The notes below the pieces were generated by a model. The model had not been told where the DNA came from and did no database searches. It was given only the letters and a program-made list of their open reading frames with translations. From Inquilinus ginsengisoli_B (lineage in GTDB: Bacteria; Pseudomonadota; Alphaproteobacteria; DSM-16000; Inquilinaceae), in contig NZ_JBNDJK010000001.1 in assembly GCF_050434925.1 (NCBI RefSeq), forward strand, positions 3,472,001-3,536,000: a DNA stretch of 64,000 nt, written 5' to 3'. The stretch's first letter is position 1. Each line of letters starts with the position of its first letter. The position numbers and the translations under genes were made by a program. Of the stretch, positions 50,695 through 59,790 are shown in pieces.

Positions 50695-52059
50695 ATGAAT
50701 CTCGCGACCAAGCTGCGGCAGCGCGCTGCCGAGGGCCGCCCGGTCCGGGTCGGCCTGATCGGCGCCGGCAAGTTCGGCTCGATGTTCCTGGCGCAGCTGC
50801 GCACCACCATCGGCCTGCATCTGCTGGGCGTGGCCGACCTGTCGGCGGAGCGGGCGCGCCAGGCGATGGTCAACACCGGCTGGGATGTCGAGGCGGCCCT
50901 GGCCTCATCCTTCGACGACGCCCGCAAGACCGGGCGGACCCATGTCACCGAGGATGCCGAGGCGCTGATCCGCGCCGACGGGCTCGACGTCGTGGTCGAC
51001 GCCACCGGCAGCCCGGCCGCCGGCATCCGCCACGCGCTGCTGTCGGCCGAGAACGGCCGCCACATCGTCATGGTGAATGTCGAGGCCGATGTGCTGGCCG
51101 GCGCCTGGCTGGCCGAGCAGTTCCGCCAGGCAGGGCTGGTCTACAGCCTGGCCTATGGCGATCAGCCGGCGCTGGTCTGCGAGATGGTCGACTGGGCCGA
51201 GACCTGCGGCTTCCGGGTGGTGGCCGCCGGCAAGGGCACCAAGTACCTGCCGAGCTATCACCAGTCGACGCCAGACACGGTCTGGGGCCATTTCGGCATC
51301 ACCGATGAGGAGGCGCGGACCGGCGGCATGAACCCGCAGATGTTCAACTCCTTCATCGACGGCACCAAATCGGCGATCGAGATGGCGGCGATATCCAATG
51401 CCACGGGGCTGGCAGCGCCGCGCGACGGCCTGCTGTTCCCGCCGGCGGGGGCGCATGACCTCGCCCGGGTGCTGCGGCCGCGCGAGGCCGGCGGCGTGCT
51501 CGAACGCCGCGGCATGGTCGAGGTGGTGACCAGCCTGGAGCGCGACGGAAGGCCGGTGGTCAACGACCTGCGTTGGGGTGTCTATGTGGTGTTCGAGGCC
51601 GGCGACGACGATGCACGCGCCGCCTATACCCGCCGCTGCTTCCGCGAATATGCGATCACCACCGATCCTTCCGGCCGCTACGGCGCGCTGTACCGCACGG
51701 TGCATTTCATCGGCCTCGAGCTCGGGGTGAGCGTCGCCTCGGCGGCGCTGCGGCACGAGGCGACCGGCAGCCCGACCGGGTTCCGTGCCGATGCGGTCGC
51801 CGTGGCCAAGAAGCCGCTTGCCGCCGGCGAGGTGCTGGACGGCGAGGGCGGCTACACGGTCTGGGGCCGGCTCATGCGGGCGGAGGATTCGCTGGCGGCG
51901 GGCGCCCTGCCGATCGGCCTCGCCCACAAGGTCCGGCTGCTGCGGCCGGTGGCGGCCGGGCAGGTGGTGCGCTGGGACGACGTCGCGATCGAGGAGACCG
52001 AGGCGGTCCGCATCCGCCGGGCGATGGAGGCGGGGACAACGAACGTCGCTGCAGCCTGA
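50695..52059 (+). CDS. COG4091-type oxidoreductase with C-terminal SAF domain
   Basis: In this 454-residue protein an N-terminal Rossmann domain (VRVGLIGAGKFGSMFLAQLR) and a homoserine-dehydrogenase-like part (VVVDATGSPAAGIRHALL, VMVNVEADVLAGAWLAEQFR) are followed by a SAF domain at about 365-440 (VAVAKKPLAAGEVLDGEGGY). This is COG4091. Some members act on branched sugar acids (apionate) or erythritol-type intermediates, and many are unassigned. The start has GGGGAGG upstream. It is 28 bases after the GFA-like gene and may be co-transcribed with it. Confidence 0.9.
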   Translation: MNLATKLRQRAAEGRPVRVGLIGAGKFGSMFLAQLRTTIGLHLLGVADLSAERARQAMVNTGWDVEAALASSFDDARKTGRTHVTEDAEALIRADGLDVVVDATGSPAAGIRHALLSAENGRHIVMVNVEADVLAGAWLAEQFRQAGLVYSLAYGDQPALVCEMVDWAETCGFRVVAAGKGTKYLPSYHQSTPDTVWGHFGITDEEARTGGMNPQMFNSFIDGTKSAIEMAAISNATGLAAPRDGLLFPPAGAHDLARVLRPREAGGVLERRGMVEVVTSLERDGRPVVNDLRWGVYVVFEAGDDDARAAYTRRCFREYAITTDPSGRYGALYRTVHFIGLELGVSVASAALRHEATGSPTGFRADAVAVAKKPLAAGEVLDGEGGYTVWGRLMRAEDSLAAGALPIGLAHKVRLLRPVAAGQVVRWDDVAIEETEAVRIRRAMEAGTTNVAAA

Positions 52060-52127
52060 CGCGCGATGCGCCTCTGCCGTTCCCTTGCGTTCAAGTTAAA
52101 ATCAAGCAGCAATCGGGTTGGTCGAAG

Positions 52128-52868
52128 ATGTCGCCAGTAGGATGGGAGGCACTCGGGCAGTGGGGTGCAGACGTGGCTCGCCTCGAGCCGCTCGCTGGCG
52201 GAGTTGCCAATGACGTGTGGAGCGTGCGTATCCACGGGCACCTCGCGGTTGGTCGTCTCGGTGCCAGGAGCGACGCTGATCTCGCGTGGGAGACCGAGCT
52301 CCTCCAACACCTCGACCGTGCGGGGCTGACCGTGCCAGTGCCAATCCCGACGACGGATGGCCGGCTGTTCGCGGATGGTCTGGTGGTGATGACATATGTG
52401 GAGGGCGGACCGCCCGAGACGGCGGCCGATTGGCGTCGCGTGGCCGACACGCTCCGCCGGCTGCATCGGTTGACGCAGGGCTGGCCGCAGCGCCCAGGCT
52501 GGCGATCGTCGACCGACCTCCTGCACGCCGAGACCGGGACGAAGATCGACCTCGCCGCGATGCCGCCCGAGGGCGTTGCCCGATGCCGGGCCGCGTGGGC
52601 GCGGCTCATCGGACGTCGGACATGCGTCGTCCACGGCGACCCCAATCCTCGCAACATCCGCATGACCGCAAATCGCGTGGCGCTGATCGACTGGGACGAA
52701 TCGCATGTCGACGTCCCCGACCTCGACCTGGTTCTGCCCCACAACGCCGCCGGTCTCGACGGCGGCGCACATGACATCGCCGCGCAAGCGTCGGCCGCAT
52801 GGCAAGCCGCCGTCTGCTGGGACGACGAATACGCAATCAAGCGGCTTGCCGAAGTTCGAGCGGTCTGA
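52128..52868 (+). CDS. Aminoglycoside phosphotransferase/choline kinase-like protein
   Basis: The 246-residue protein has the APH kinase fold: ANDVWSVRIHGHLAVGRL at the N-terminus, the hinge VVMTYVEG, the catalytic HGDPNPRNI (HxDxxxxN) and the metal-binding DWDESHVDVPDLDL. It phosphorylates a small hydroxyl or amino compound; the family ranges from antibiotic resistance to metabolite kinases. Third codon positions are less GC-rich than in its neighbours, and it is not linked to either flanking operon, which suggests transfer. The start could be the TTG at 52119. Confidence 0.85.
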   Translation: MSPVGWEALGQWGADVARLEPLAGGVANDVWSVRIHGHLAVGRLGARSDADLAWETELLQHLDRAGLTVPVPIPTTDGRLFADGLVVMTYVEGGPPETAADWRRVADTLRRLHRLTQGWPQRPGWRSSTDLLHAETGTKIDLAAMPPEGVARCRAAWARLIGRRTCVVHGDPNPRNIRMTANRVALIDWDESHVDVPDLDLVLPHNAAGLDGGAHDIAAQASAAWQAAVCWDDEYAIKRLAEVRAV

Positions 52869-52983
52869 GGAGCGGCAGTGAATCGAGGGGCCGCGCCGAA
52901 TGCCGGATTCTCCGGCGCCTCCTGGTCCGTGACTCGATCTTCGTCGAGGGCTGGCATTCGGCAAATGCGCTGCGGGTCTAATA

Positions 52984-52997
52984 ATTAGCATCCTAAT
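52984..52997. promoter_or_regulatory. MarR-type operator candidate
   Basis: ATTAG-catc-CTAAT is a perfect 5-4-5 inverted repeat 9 bases before the MarR start, in an AT-rich strip that also holds a TAATAA -10-like string. MarR regulators usually bind such palindromes at their own promoters, so autorepression of the MarR-FUSC-DUF1656-HlyD operon is likely. Confidence 0.55.
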
Positions 52998-53006
52998 AAA
53001 TTCCCC

Positions 53007-53474
53007 ATGTCCAATACCCCTTCCACCGCGCGGGACGATTTCGGGTTCCGCCTGTTCCTCATCGCCCGGGCGTGGCGGCGCGAGGTCGACGAGACGCTGG
53101 GCCGCTACGGGCTCAGCGACGCCACCTGGCAGCCGCTGCTGCACGTCTTCCGCCTCGGCGAGGGCATCCGGCAGCGTGACCTGGCGGAATCGCTCGGGAT
53201 CGAGGGGCCGTCGCTGGTCCGGCTGCTCGATTCGCTGGAGAGCCAGGGGCTGATCGAGCGGCGCGAGGACGAGTCCGACCGCCGCGCCAAGGCGGTGCAC
53301 CTGACCGAGGACGGCCGCACCCTGGTCGAGGGCATCCGCGGCGTCGCGGCCGAGGTGCGCGAGCGTCTGCTGGCTGGCGTCCCCGACGAGGATATGATGC
53401 TCTGTCTCGGCCTGCTGGGCCGGATCGAGGGCAACATCGCCGCCGGCCGGCCGGCGCCGGAGGGTGGCCGCTAG
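53007..53474 (+). CDS. MarR-family transcriptional regulator
   Basis: The 155-residue winged-helix regulator has the recognition region EGIRQRDLAESLGIEGPSLV, RLLDSLESQGLIERREDESD and RRAKAVHLTEDGRTL, the DxRxK-type wing of MarR. It heads an efflux operon, 18 bases before the FUSC gene, and probably represses it until an aromatic acid or other ligand binds. Confidence 0.95.
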   Translation: MSNTPSTARDDFGFRLFLIARAWRREVDETLGRYGLSDATWQPLLHVFRLGEGIRQRDLAESLGIEGPSLVRLLDSLESQGLIERREDESDRRAKAVHLTEDGRTLVEGIRGVAAEVRERLLAGVPDEDMMLCLGLLGRIEGNIAAGRPAPEGGR

Positions 53475-53492
53475 GCCCGTCGAGGACGCGAT

Positions 53493-55562
53493 ATGGACTG
53501 GCCGACCTGGCGTGACGGCGTGTTCTCGCTGCGCACCTTCTGCGCCGCGATCCTCGCCGCCTGGATCTCGCTGCAACTGAACCTGTCCTCGCCCGGCACG
53601 GCGATGCTGACTGTCTACATCGTGTCGCAGCCGCTGACCGGGATGATGCTGTCGAAGAGCGTCTACCGCGTGCTCGGCACCGCCGCCGGGGTGCTGGCCA
53701 GCGTCACCTTCGTCGCCCTGTTCGCCCAGGCGCGCGAGCTGTTCGTGCTGGCCAGCGCGCTGTGGTTCGGCTGCTGCATCTACGTCTCGGTGATGCTGCG
53801 TGACGCGCCCGGCGCCTATGCCCCGCTGCTGGCCGGGTACACCGCGGCGATCATCGGCTTCCCGGCAATCACCGCGCCGCTGACCGTGTTCGACATCGCC
53901 ACCAACCGCTGCGTCGAGATCCTGCTGGCGATCTCCTGCGCCGGGGTGCTCAGCGCCGTCGTGCTGCCGCGTCCGGTCGGCCCGGTGCTGCTGGGCCGGA
54001 TCGAGGCGCTGCTGGCGGCGACGGCGGCATGGGCGGTCGGCATCCTGCGCACCGAAGGCACGGAGGAGCCGCCGCAGGCGGACCGCGCCCGGCTGATCGC
54101 CGATGCGGTGGCGCTGGAGACGCTGCGCGCCCACGCCGTGTTCGACACAAGGGCGATCCGCCTGGCCAACGACGTCGTGCGCCAGCTGCAGGGGCGGCTG
54201 TTCACCTTCCTCGCCGTGCTGGTGTCGATGCAGGAGCGCGGGCGGCTGCTGCGCTTCCGCGACCCGGCGCGGTGGCAGGCGATCCGCCCGGCCTTCGAGG
54301 CGGTGGCGCGGATCACGGACCGGTCGCTGGGACCCGCCCAGCCGGATGACGACGACAGCATCGGCGCCGCCCGGCGCCTGATCGACTCGCTGCAGCCGAC
54401 GCTGGAGGAGCTGCGGCAGAGCCAGACCGCCATGATCGTGCGCATCCTGCTGGACCGGCTGCAGGACGTGCTGACGCTGCGCGACGACTGCCGCCGGCTG
54501 CGCGACCATGTCGCCGCCGGCACCCGGCCGCGCGCCATGCGGTCGGCGCCGTCGCTCAGCCGGCATCGCGACCAGGCCGCCGCCATCATGGCCGGGATCA
54601 CCGCCTGCATCGCGCTGGTGGTCAGCTGCAGCTTCTGGATCCTCACCGCCTGGCCCAACGGCGCCGCCGCCGCGACCATCCTGGTGGTGGTGTTCGGCTT
54701 CTTCTCCGGCGCCGATGAGCCTGCACTGCCGGCCAAGGAATTCCTGCGGATGGCGGTGGTCGCCTTGGTCATCTACCTGATCTATTTCGCGCTGGTGCTG
54801 CCCCGGCTCGACGGCTTCGCCATGCTGGCGGCGGCGCTGGCCCTGGTGCTGGTGCCGGCCGGCAGCCTGATGTCGGTGCCCAAGGTCGGCACCTCGGCGC
54901 TGCTGCTGTGCATCAACTTCCTGACCATGCTGTCGCTGTCCGACCGCGCCTCGCTCGACTTCGCCGGCGCGGTCAACAACGGCCTCGCCACCCTGGCCGG
55001 CATCGCTCTCGCCGTGCTGCTGTTCCGGCTGACCCGGCCGTTCGGCGTGCGCTGGATGGCGCAGCGCTTCGTCACCGGCATCATGGCCGACCTGGCGCGC
55101 ATCGCCTCGGACACCGACCTGTCGCAGGCCGAGTTCGAGAGCCGGATGTTCGACCGCATCAACGGGCTGTTCTCGCGGCTCGACCATGCCGCGCCCGGCG
55201 ACCGGCCGATCCTGCACGGCAGCCTGGCCAGCCTGCGCGTCGGCCACAACATCATGATCCTGCGCCGCCTCTCCCCCCGGCTGCCGCCGCCCGGGGCCAG
55301 GGCAGTGGATGCGGCGCTGACCGCGCTGGCCGCGCATTTCGGCCAGGCCTGGCGTCGGCGCAGTGCCAGCGGCCCCGAGGCGACGGCGGCGCTGGCCCGG
55401 GCCGGTGAGGCGCTGCAGGGACTGGACACCGACCGCAACACCGTCGCCGCCCTGGTCTCGGTCACCGCGATCTGGGCGACCCTGTCCTTCCAGTCCGAGT
55501 TCTTCGCCATGCCGCGGGCCGATGGCCCGGCCCTCATCCGCGACCTGATTGTGCCGACATGA
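53493..55562 (+). CDS. FUSC-family aromatic acid exporter-like membrane protein
   Basis: This 689-residue protein has two clusters of about six transmembrane segments (residues 15-160, SLRTFCAAILAAWISLQLNL; residues 365-510, MAGITACIALVVSCSFWILT) separated by a long cytosolic part. This is the FUSC/AaeB pattern. With DUF1656 and an HlyD-type adaptor it should form an efflux system for p-hydroxybenzoate-like or other aromatic acids. The start has GAGGAC upstream; the stop overlaps the DUF1656 start by 4 bases. Confidence 0.93.
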   Translation: MDWPTWRDGVFSLRTFCAAILAAWISLQLNLSSPGTAMLTVYIVSQPLTGMMLSKSVYRVLGTAAGVLASVTFVALFAQARELFVLASALWFGCCIYVSVMLRDAPGAYAPLLAGYTAAIIGFPAITAPLTVFDIATNRCVEILLAISCAGVLSAVVLPRPVGPVLLGRIEALLAATAAWAVGILRTEGTEEPPQADRARLIADAVALETLRAHAVFDTRAIRLANDVVRQLQGRLFTFLAVLVSMQERGRLLRFRDPARWQAIRPAFEAVARITDRSLGPAQPDDDDSIGAARRLIDSLQPTLEELRQSQTAMIVRILLDRLQDVLTLRDDCRRLRDHVAAGTRPRAMRSAPSLSRHRDQAAAIMAGITACIALVVSCSFWILTAWPNGAAAATILVVVFGFFSGADEPALPAKEFLRMAVVALVIYLIYFALVLPRLDGFAMLAAALALVLVPAGSLMSVPKVGTSALLLCINFLTMLSLSDRASLDFAGAVNNGLATLAGIALAVLLFRLTRPFGVRWMAQRFVTGIMADLARIASDTDLSQAEFESRMFDRINGLFSRLDHAAPGDRPILHGSLASLRVGHNIMILRRLSPRLPPPGARAVDAALTALAAHFGQAWRRRSASGPEATAALARAGEALQGLDTDRNTVAALVSVTAIWATLSFQSEFFAMPRADGPALIRDLIVPT

Positions 55563-55756
55563 TCAAGGAAATCGACCTCGCCGGCCTGTACCTGTCGCCG
55601 ATGCTCGGCTACCTGCTGGTCGCGCTGGCCATCACCGGGCTGCTGCGCTTCGTCCTCGGGCGCATCGGCGCCTATCGCTGGATCTGGCATCCGGCGCTGT
55701 TCGACCTGTCCGTGCTCGTGATCATCATGACCGCCCTTGTCGCGCTGACGATGTGA
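55559..55756 (+). CDS. DUF1656 (AaeX-like) membrane protein
   Basis: The 65-residue protein has two hydrophobic segments (LYLSPMLGYLLVALAITGLL and LSVLVIIMTALVALTM) in the DUF1656/AaeX pattern. It always travels with FUSC and HlyD partners. The function is unknown, but it probably assists assembly of the efflux complex. It overlaps the FUSC stop by 4 bases and lies 11 bases before the adaptor gene. Confidence 0.92.
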   Translation: MIKEIDLAGLYLSPMLGYLLVALAITGLLRFVLGRIGAYRWIWHPALFDLSVLVIIMTALVALTM

Positions 55757-55767
55757 GGGAAAGACAT

Positions 55768-56661
55768 ATGAAGTACGCAACCCTCGCGCTCCGCGTCGTC
55801 ATCACCCTGGTCATGGCGGCCGGTGCCGTCGCCGCCGGCGTGCTGCTGTGGCAGTACTACATCGACAGCCCCTGGACCCGGGACGCGCGGGTGGCGGCGG
55901 AGATCGTGCTGGTGGCGCCGGACGTGTCCGGCCTCGTCACCCAGCTGCACGTCGTCAACAACCAGGAGGTGCGCAAGGGCGATGTCCTGTTCGTGATCGA
56001 CCCGGACCGCTTCACTTTGGCGATCCAGCGCGCCCAGGCCACGCTCGACAGCCAGATGGCGCAGGCCGACCAGCTGGAGGCGGATGCCGCGCGCCGGGCC
56101 AAGCTCGGCCTCAACGCCATCTCGGTCGAGGCCCAGCAGCAGGCGGAATCGGCGGCCAGGGCGGCCCGGGCGGAGGTGGACCAGGACCAGGCGGCGCTGG
56201 ACACGGCGAAGCTGGACCTCGAACGCGCCACGGTCCGGTCGCCGGCCAACGGCTACATCTCGACGCTGATCCTGCGCCAGGGCGACTACGCCGCGGCGGG
56301 CAAGCAGGTGATGGCGATCGTCGACTCCGACAGCTTCCATGTGCGGGGGTATTTCGAGGAGACGAAGATCCCGCGCATCCGGCCGAACGACAAGGTCGAG
56401 ATCCGGCTGATGGGCGTCTCGACGCCGCTGGAAGGCCATGTCGAGAGCATCGACCGCGCCATCGCCGACCGCGAGATCGCGCTCAATCCGACCTTCCAGA
56501 TCGTCGACGTGAACCCGACCTTCAGCTGGGTCCGCCTGGCCCAGCGCATCCCGGTCCGGATCGCCATCGACAAGGTGCCGGACGGCGTTCTGCTGGCCTC
56601 CGGCATGACCGCCACGGTCGAGGTGCTGCCGGCGGCGGAGGAAAGGGCGGCGGCGAAGTAG
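55768..56661 (+). CDS. HlyD/AaeA-type periplasmic adaptor
   Basis: This 297-residue membrane-fusion protein has one N-terminal membrane anchor (ALRVVITLVMAAGAVAAGVL), a lipoyl half (EIVLVAPDVSGLVTQLHVVN), a coiled-coil hairpin at about 80-150, and the second lipoyl half with LERATVRSPANGYISTLI. It links the FUSC inner-membrane pump to an outer-membrane channel that is not encoded here. The start at 55768 follows GAGGGA. Confidence 0.94.
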   Translation: MKYATLALRVVITLVMAAGAVAAGVLLWQYYIDSPWTRDARVAAEIVLVAPDVSGLVTQLHVVNNQEVRKGDVLFVIDPDRFTLAIQRAQATLDSQMAQADQLEADAARRAKLGLNAISVEAQQQAESAARAARAEVDQDQAALDTAKLDLERATVRSPANGYISTLILRQGDYAAAGKQVMAIVDSDSFHVRGYFEETKIPRIRPNDKVEIRLMGVSTPLEGHVESIDRAIADREIALNPTFQIVDVNPTFSWVRLAQRIPVRIAIDKVPDGVLLASGMTATVEVLPAAEERAAAK

Positions 56662-56718
56662 GGGAGGCCGGTCACGTCTTGTCGTTGTCTATACTGATTT
56701 TGATATAAGTGGCTTGGC

Positions 56719-57032
56719 ATGACGACGCCGGTTGTCTTCCTCGGAGACTCCCAGGATCGCCTTCGGGAGTTTCCGGACACGGCGCGTCGCGAGGCCGGTG
56801 TCGAGCTGCGCCAAGTCCAGCTCGGCTGGACTCATCGGATTGGAAGCCGATGAAGACGATCGGGCTTGGCGTTCGCGAGATCCGCATTCGCGACAAAGCC
56901 GGAGCGTACCGAGTGATTTACGTCGTCAGGCGGAGCGAGGCGGTCTACGTGCTCCATGCGTTTCAGAAGAAGACGCAGCAGACCGCGAAGAAGGATTTGG
57001 ACCTGGCTGCTGCACGGTTGCAGCAGATCTGA
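56719..57032 (+). pseudogene. HigB-like toxin with a one-base frameshift
   Basis: Two frames join to a complete phage-derived toxin. Frame A (from 56719) reads MTTPVVFLGDSQDRLREFPD then ARREAGVELRQVQLG; at about 56824-56827 one base is missing and frame B continues LDSSDWKPMKTIGLGVREIR, IRDKAGAYRVIYVVRRSEAV, YVLHAFQKKTQQTAKKDLDL to the stop at 57032. Without the shift the protein would match HigB proteins that have a QLGLDPSDWKP-like centre. Frame A alone stops after 44 residues. An antitoxin gene follows 10 bases on. Confidence 0.85.
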
Positions 57033-57042
57033 TGGGGCTGCC

Positions 57043-57324
57043 ATGGAACGCCAGAGCTTCGACAATATCTGGGATGCGCTGGAGGACACGGCGGCCGAAT
57101 CCGCGAACATGACGATGCGGTCGGATCTGCTGATCGCGCTCCGCCAGCAGGTGCAGGGCTGGGACGTCACCCAGGCCGAAGCCGCCCGGCGGCTCCAGAT
57201 CACGCAGCCGCGGCTGAACGACCTGCTGCGTGGCCGGATCAGCAATTTCAGCCTGGATGCGCTGATCAATCTCGCAAGCCGCGCCGGGCTGACGGTCCGC
57301 CTCGACATCACCGAAGCAGCCTGA
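57043..57324 (+). CDS. HigA-like XRE antitoxin
   Basis: The 93-residue protein has a helix-turn-helix at about 40-75 (QGWDVTQAEAARRLQITQPR, LNDLLRGRISNFSLDALINL) typical of HigA-type antitoxins that follow Gp49-like toxins. It is intact although its toxin is frameshifted. It ends 10 bases before the convergent ABC exporter gene. It may now be only a repressor of its own promoter. Confidence 0.9.
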   Translation: MERQSFDNIWDALEDTAAESANMTMRSDLLIALRQQVQGWDVTQAEAARRLQITQPRLNDLLRGRISNFSLDALINLASRAGLTVRLDITEAA

Positions 57325-57334
57325 ACTAGGGCAC

Positions 57335-59179
57335 CTACTCCGCCGCCTGTTCCTCCTCGCCCAGGAAGCCGCCGGACTGGCGGCGCCACAGCGAGGCGTA
57401 GTGGCCGTTGGCCTTGAGCAGCTCCTCGTGGCTGCCGATCTCGACGATGCGGCCGCGGTCCAGGATCACCAGCCGGTCCATCCGGGCGATGGTCGACAGC
57501 CGGTGGGCGATGGCGATCACCGTCTTGCCCTCCATCAGGTCCTCGAGCTGCTCCTGGATCGCCGCCTCGACCTCGGAATCGAGCGCCGAGGTCGCCTCGT
57601 CCAGGATCAGGATCGGCGCGTTCTTCAAGACCACCCGGGCGATCGCCACGCGCTGGCGCTGGCCGCCGGACAGCTTCACGCCACGTTCGCCGACATGGGC
57701 CTCGTAGCCGCGCCGGCCGCGCCAGTCCTCGACATCCAGGATGAAGTCGTGGGCATGGGCCTGCTTGGCCGCGGCCACCACCTCCGCCTTGGTCGCGGTC
57801 GGCCGGCCGTAGTTCAGGTTCTCGAAGATCGACCGGTGCAGCAGCGAGGTATCCTGGGTCACCACCGAGATCTGCTCGCGCAGGCTCTCCTGCGTCACCC
57901 CGGCGATGTCCTGGCCGTCGATCAGGATGCGGCCGCGCTCGAGGTCGAAGAAGCGCAGCAGCAGGTTGACCAGCGTCGACTTGCCGGCGCCGGAGCGGCC
58001 AACCAGGCCGATCTTCTCGCCCGGGCGGATGTCGAGGTTCATGTTCTCGATCACGCCGCCCGGCCGGCCGTAGTTGAAGCTGACCTGGTCGAAGCGGATG
58101 CCGCCCGCGGTCACCTTCAGCCGCTTGGCGTCCGGCTTGTCGACCAGGCGCAGCGGGTTGGCGATCGAGATCATGCCCTCCTGCACCACGCCGATATTCT
58201 CGAAGATCGTGGTCACCTGCTGCGCCACCCAGCCGGCCATGTTGACGATCTGCCAGGTCAGCGGCAGGACCATGGCGACGGCGCCCAGCGCCACCTGCCC
58301 CTGGCGCCACAGGACGATGGCGATGGCCGCGGTCGACACCACCAGTGTCGCGTTGGTGGTCGACAGGCACAGGTTGAACAGGGTGATCAGCCGCAGCTGG
58401 CCGCGGAAGATCGTGGTGTGGCCGTCCACCGCCTCGCGGACGTACTCGTCCTCCTCCTTCGCCCGGGCGAACAGCTTCACGGTCAGGATGTTGGTGTAGC
58501 TGTCGACGATCCGGCCGGTCAGCAGCGACCGCGCCTCCGACATCTCCAGCGAGCGCTGCTTCAGCCGCGGCACGAAATAGGTCAGGAGCAGGATGTAGAT
58601 CGCGAACCAGGCCATGGTCGGCAGCGCCAGCCACAGATCGGCGCTGGCCAGCAGCACCAGCGCGCTGGTGCCGTAGACCGTCAGGTACCAGACCGCGACG
58701 ATCGAGGTCACCGTGCTGTCGCGCAGGGCCACGCCGGTCTGCATCACCCGGTTGGCGATGCGGCCGGCGAAGTCGTTCTGGAAGAAGGTCCAGCTCTGCC
58801 GCACGACATGCCAGTGGCTCTGCCACCGGACCAGGTTGGTGAAGCCCGAGGCGATGATCTGGTTGGTGATCAGCGCCTGCAGGAACAGGGCGGCGGGGCG
58901 GCACACCAGCAGCACCGCCGCCATGCCGGCCAGCAGGTGCCAATGGTCGGCGAAGAGGGCATCGGGCGAGACGGTGCCGAGCAGGGTGACGACCCGGCCG
59001 ATGAACACCGGGATCAGCGCGTCGAGCAGCGCGACGGTCAGCCCGGCGCCGAGCAGGGCGGCGTAGTACCAGCGGACCTGCCGCAGGAAAAACCAGTAGA
59101 ACCGCAGCAGGTTGCCCGGCGGCTGGCCAGGCATGCCCGTGGCGGTCGGCAGCACGCGGGCTTCAAAAAAGCGGAACAT
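57335..59179 (-). CDS. ABC exporter, fused permease-ATPase
   Basis: This 614-residue half-transporter has six membrane segments in residues 25-330 (YYAALLGAGLTVALLDALIP and others). The C-terminal ATPase shows Walker A GRSGAGKST, signature LSGGQRQRVAIARV, Walker B ILILDEATSALDSE and H-loop IAHRLSTI. It works as a dimer of the MsbA/multidrug type, exporting lipids or drugs. A homologous partner is absent, so it is probably a homodimer. It lies convergent to the antitoxin gene. Confidence 0.94.
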   Translation of the reverse strand: MFRFFEARVLPTATGMPGQPPGNLLRFYWFFLRQVRWYYAALLGAGLTVALLDALIPVFIGRVVTLLGTVSPDALFADHWHLLAGMAAVLLVCRPAALFLQALITNQIIASGFTNLVRWQSHWHVVRQSWTFFQNDFAGRIANRVMQTGVALRDSTVTSIVAVWYLTVYGTSALVLLASADLWLALPTMAWFAIYILLLTYFVPRLKQRSLEMSEARSLLTGRIVDSYTNILTVKLFARAKEEDEYVREAVDGHTTIFRGQLRLITLFNLCLSTTNATLVVSTAAIAIVLWRQGQVALGAVAMVLPLTWQIVNMAGWVAQQVTTIFENIGVVQEGMISIANPLRLVDKPDAKRLKVTAGGIRFDQVSFNYGRPGGVIENMNLDIRPGEKIGLVGRSGAGKSTLVNLLLRFFDLERGRILIDGQDIAGVTQESLREQISVVTQDTSLLHRSIFENLNYGRPTATKAEVVAAAKQAHAHDFILDVEDWRGRRGYEAHVGERGVKLSGGQRQRVAIARVVLKNAPILILDEATSALDSEVEAAIQEQLEDLMEGKTVIAIAHRLSTIARMDRLVILDRGRIVEIGSHEELLKANGHYASLWRRQSGGFLGEEEQAAE

Positions 59180-59416
59180 GGGGAGGGCTTCCGGCGGGCG
59201 TTTCTTCTTTGGGCGGCAGAATTACAGCCTGCGCCGACAAAACGGCGGCGAAAAGACCGGACAATTGGACGCAGGAATTCGTTCAGTGCAGGGCTCGCGT
59301 CATTTTCGTCTGTGCGCGCGGTCACTGGCGGCCCGGCGCCAGCCTCTAGAATCGCCGCCATGGATGCAGGGGCGCGGCCGGATCGTCCGGCCGCGGCATC
59401 CGAAGTGGTGGTTGAT

Positions 59417-59560
59417 ATGAAGTACATCATCGTGCCGATTCTGGTGGCGCTGGCCGGATGGGGCATCCGGCCAGCCTTGGCCGACGCCATCCATGACGCG
59501 CTCGGCCGGGCCGGCTCGGCCTACGGCAGCGGCGACTGTGGCCCTTCGAAGCTGACGTGA
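59417..59560 (+). CDS. Small exported hypothetical protein
   Basis: This 47-residue frame starts MKYIIVPILVALAGWGIRPA, a good signal-peptide shape with AxA-like LADA, and has a short mature part ending SGDCGPSKLT. The ribosome-binding sequence (GTGGTGG) is weak and no family is recognised. It lies between the start of the ABC exporter and the NmrA remnant. Existence is uncertain. Confidence 0.35.
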   Translation: MKYIIVPILVALAGWGIRPALADAIHDALGRAGSAYGSGDCGPSKLT

Positions 59561-59597
59561 TCGGCGGGCGAGGGGCCTCGGCCCCTCGCCCTCGACC

Positions 59598-59790
59598 TCA
59601 GGCCGCCCGCGCCAGCGCGGCGACGACGCTGTCGATCGGTTCCCGGCCGCGGCGCGGCTCGGCTGCCGGATCGCTGGCGAAATCGACATGGCCGCTGTTG
59701 AGGCCCCGCATCATCTCGGTGAAGCCGGCGATGCTGCGGGCCGAGAAGCCGCCATGCGACAGGGCCTCGGCCCAGCCGGCCGCCAGCCGG
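59598..59790 (-). pseudogene. NmrA-family protein, C-terminal remnant
   Basis: Only about 62 C-terminal codons survive: AGWAEALSHGGFSARSIAGF, TEMMRGLNSGHVDF and a tail ending DSVVAALARAA. The intact NmrA-like protein at 25884-26771 has AGWAEAL followed by a comparable stretch (EEMYEAVNAGWMDL), so the two are homologous. There is no start, and the sequence runs directly into the LysR remnant on the other strand. The 5' part was lost by deletion. Confidence 0.72.

Noticed and set aside
56709..57032. A 107-codon frame that covers the second toxin's C-terminal part from an upstream start
   Set aside because: Its first 40 residues are out-of-frame translation of the toxin N-terminus; only the part after the frameshift matches HigB.
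57335..59179. The ABC exporter as the type I secretion ATPase for the RTX proteins
   Set aside because: It lies 38 kb away, lacks an HlyD or TolC partner next to it and has no feature specific to type I secretion exporters; the nearby HlyD-type adaptor belongs to the FUSC operon.
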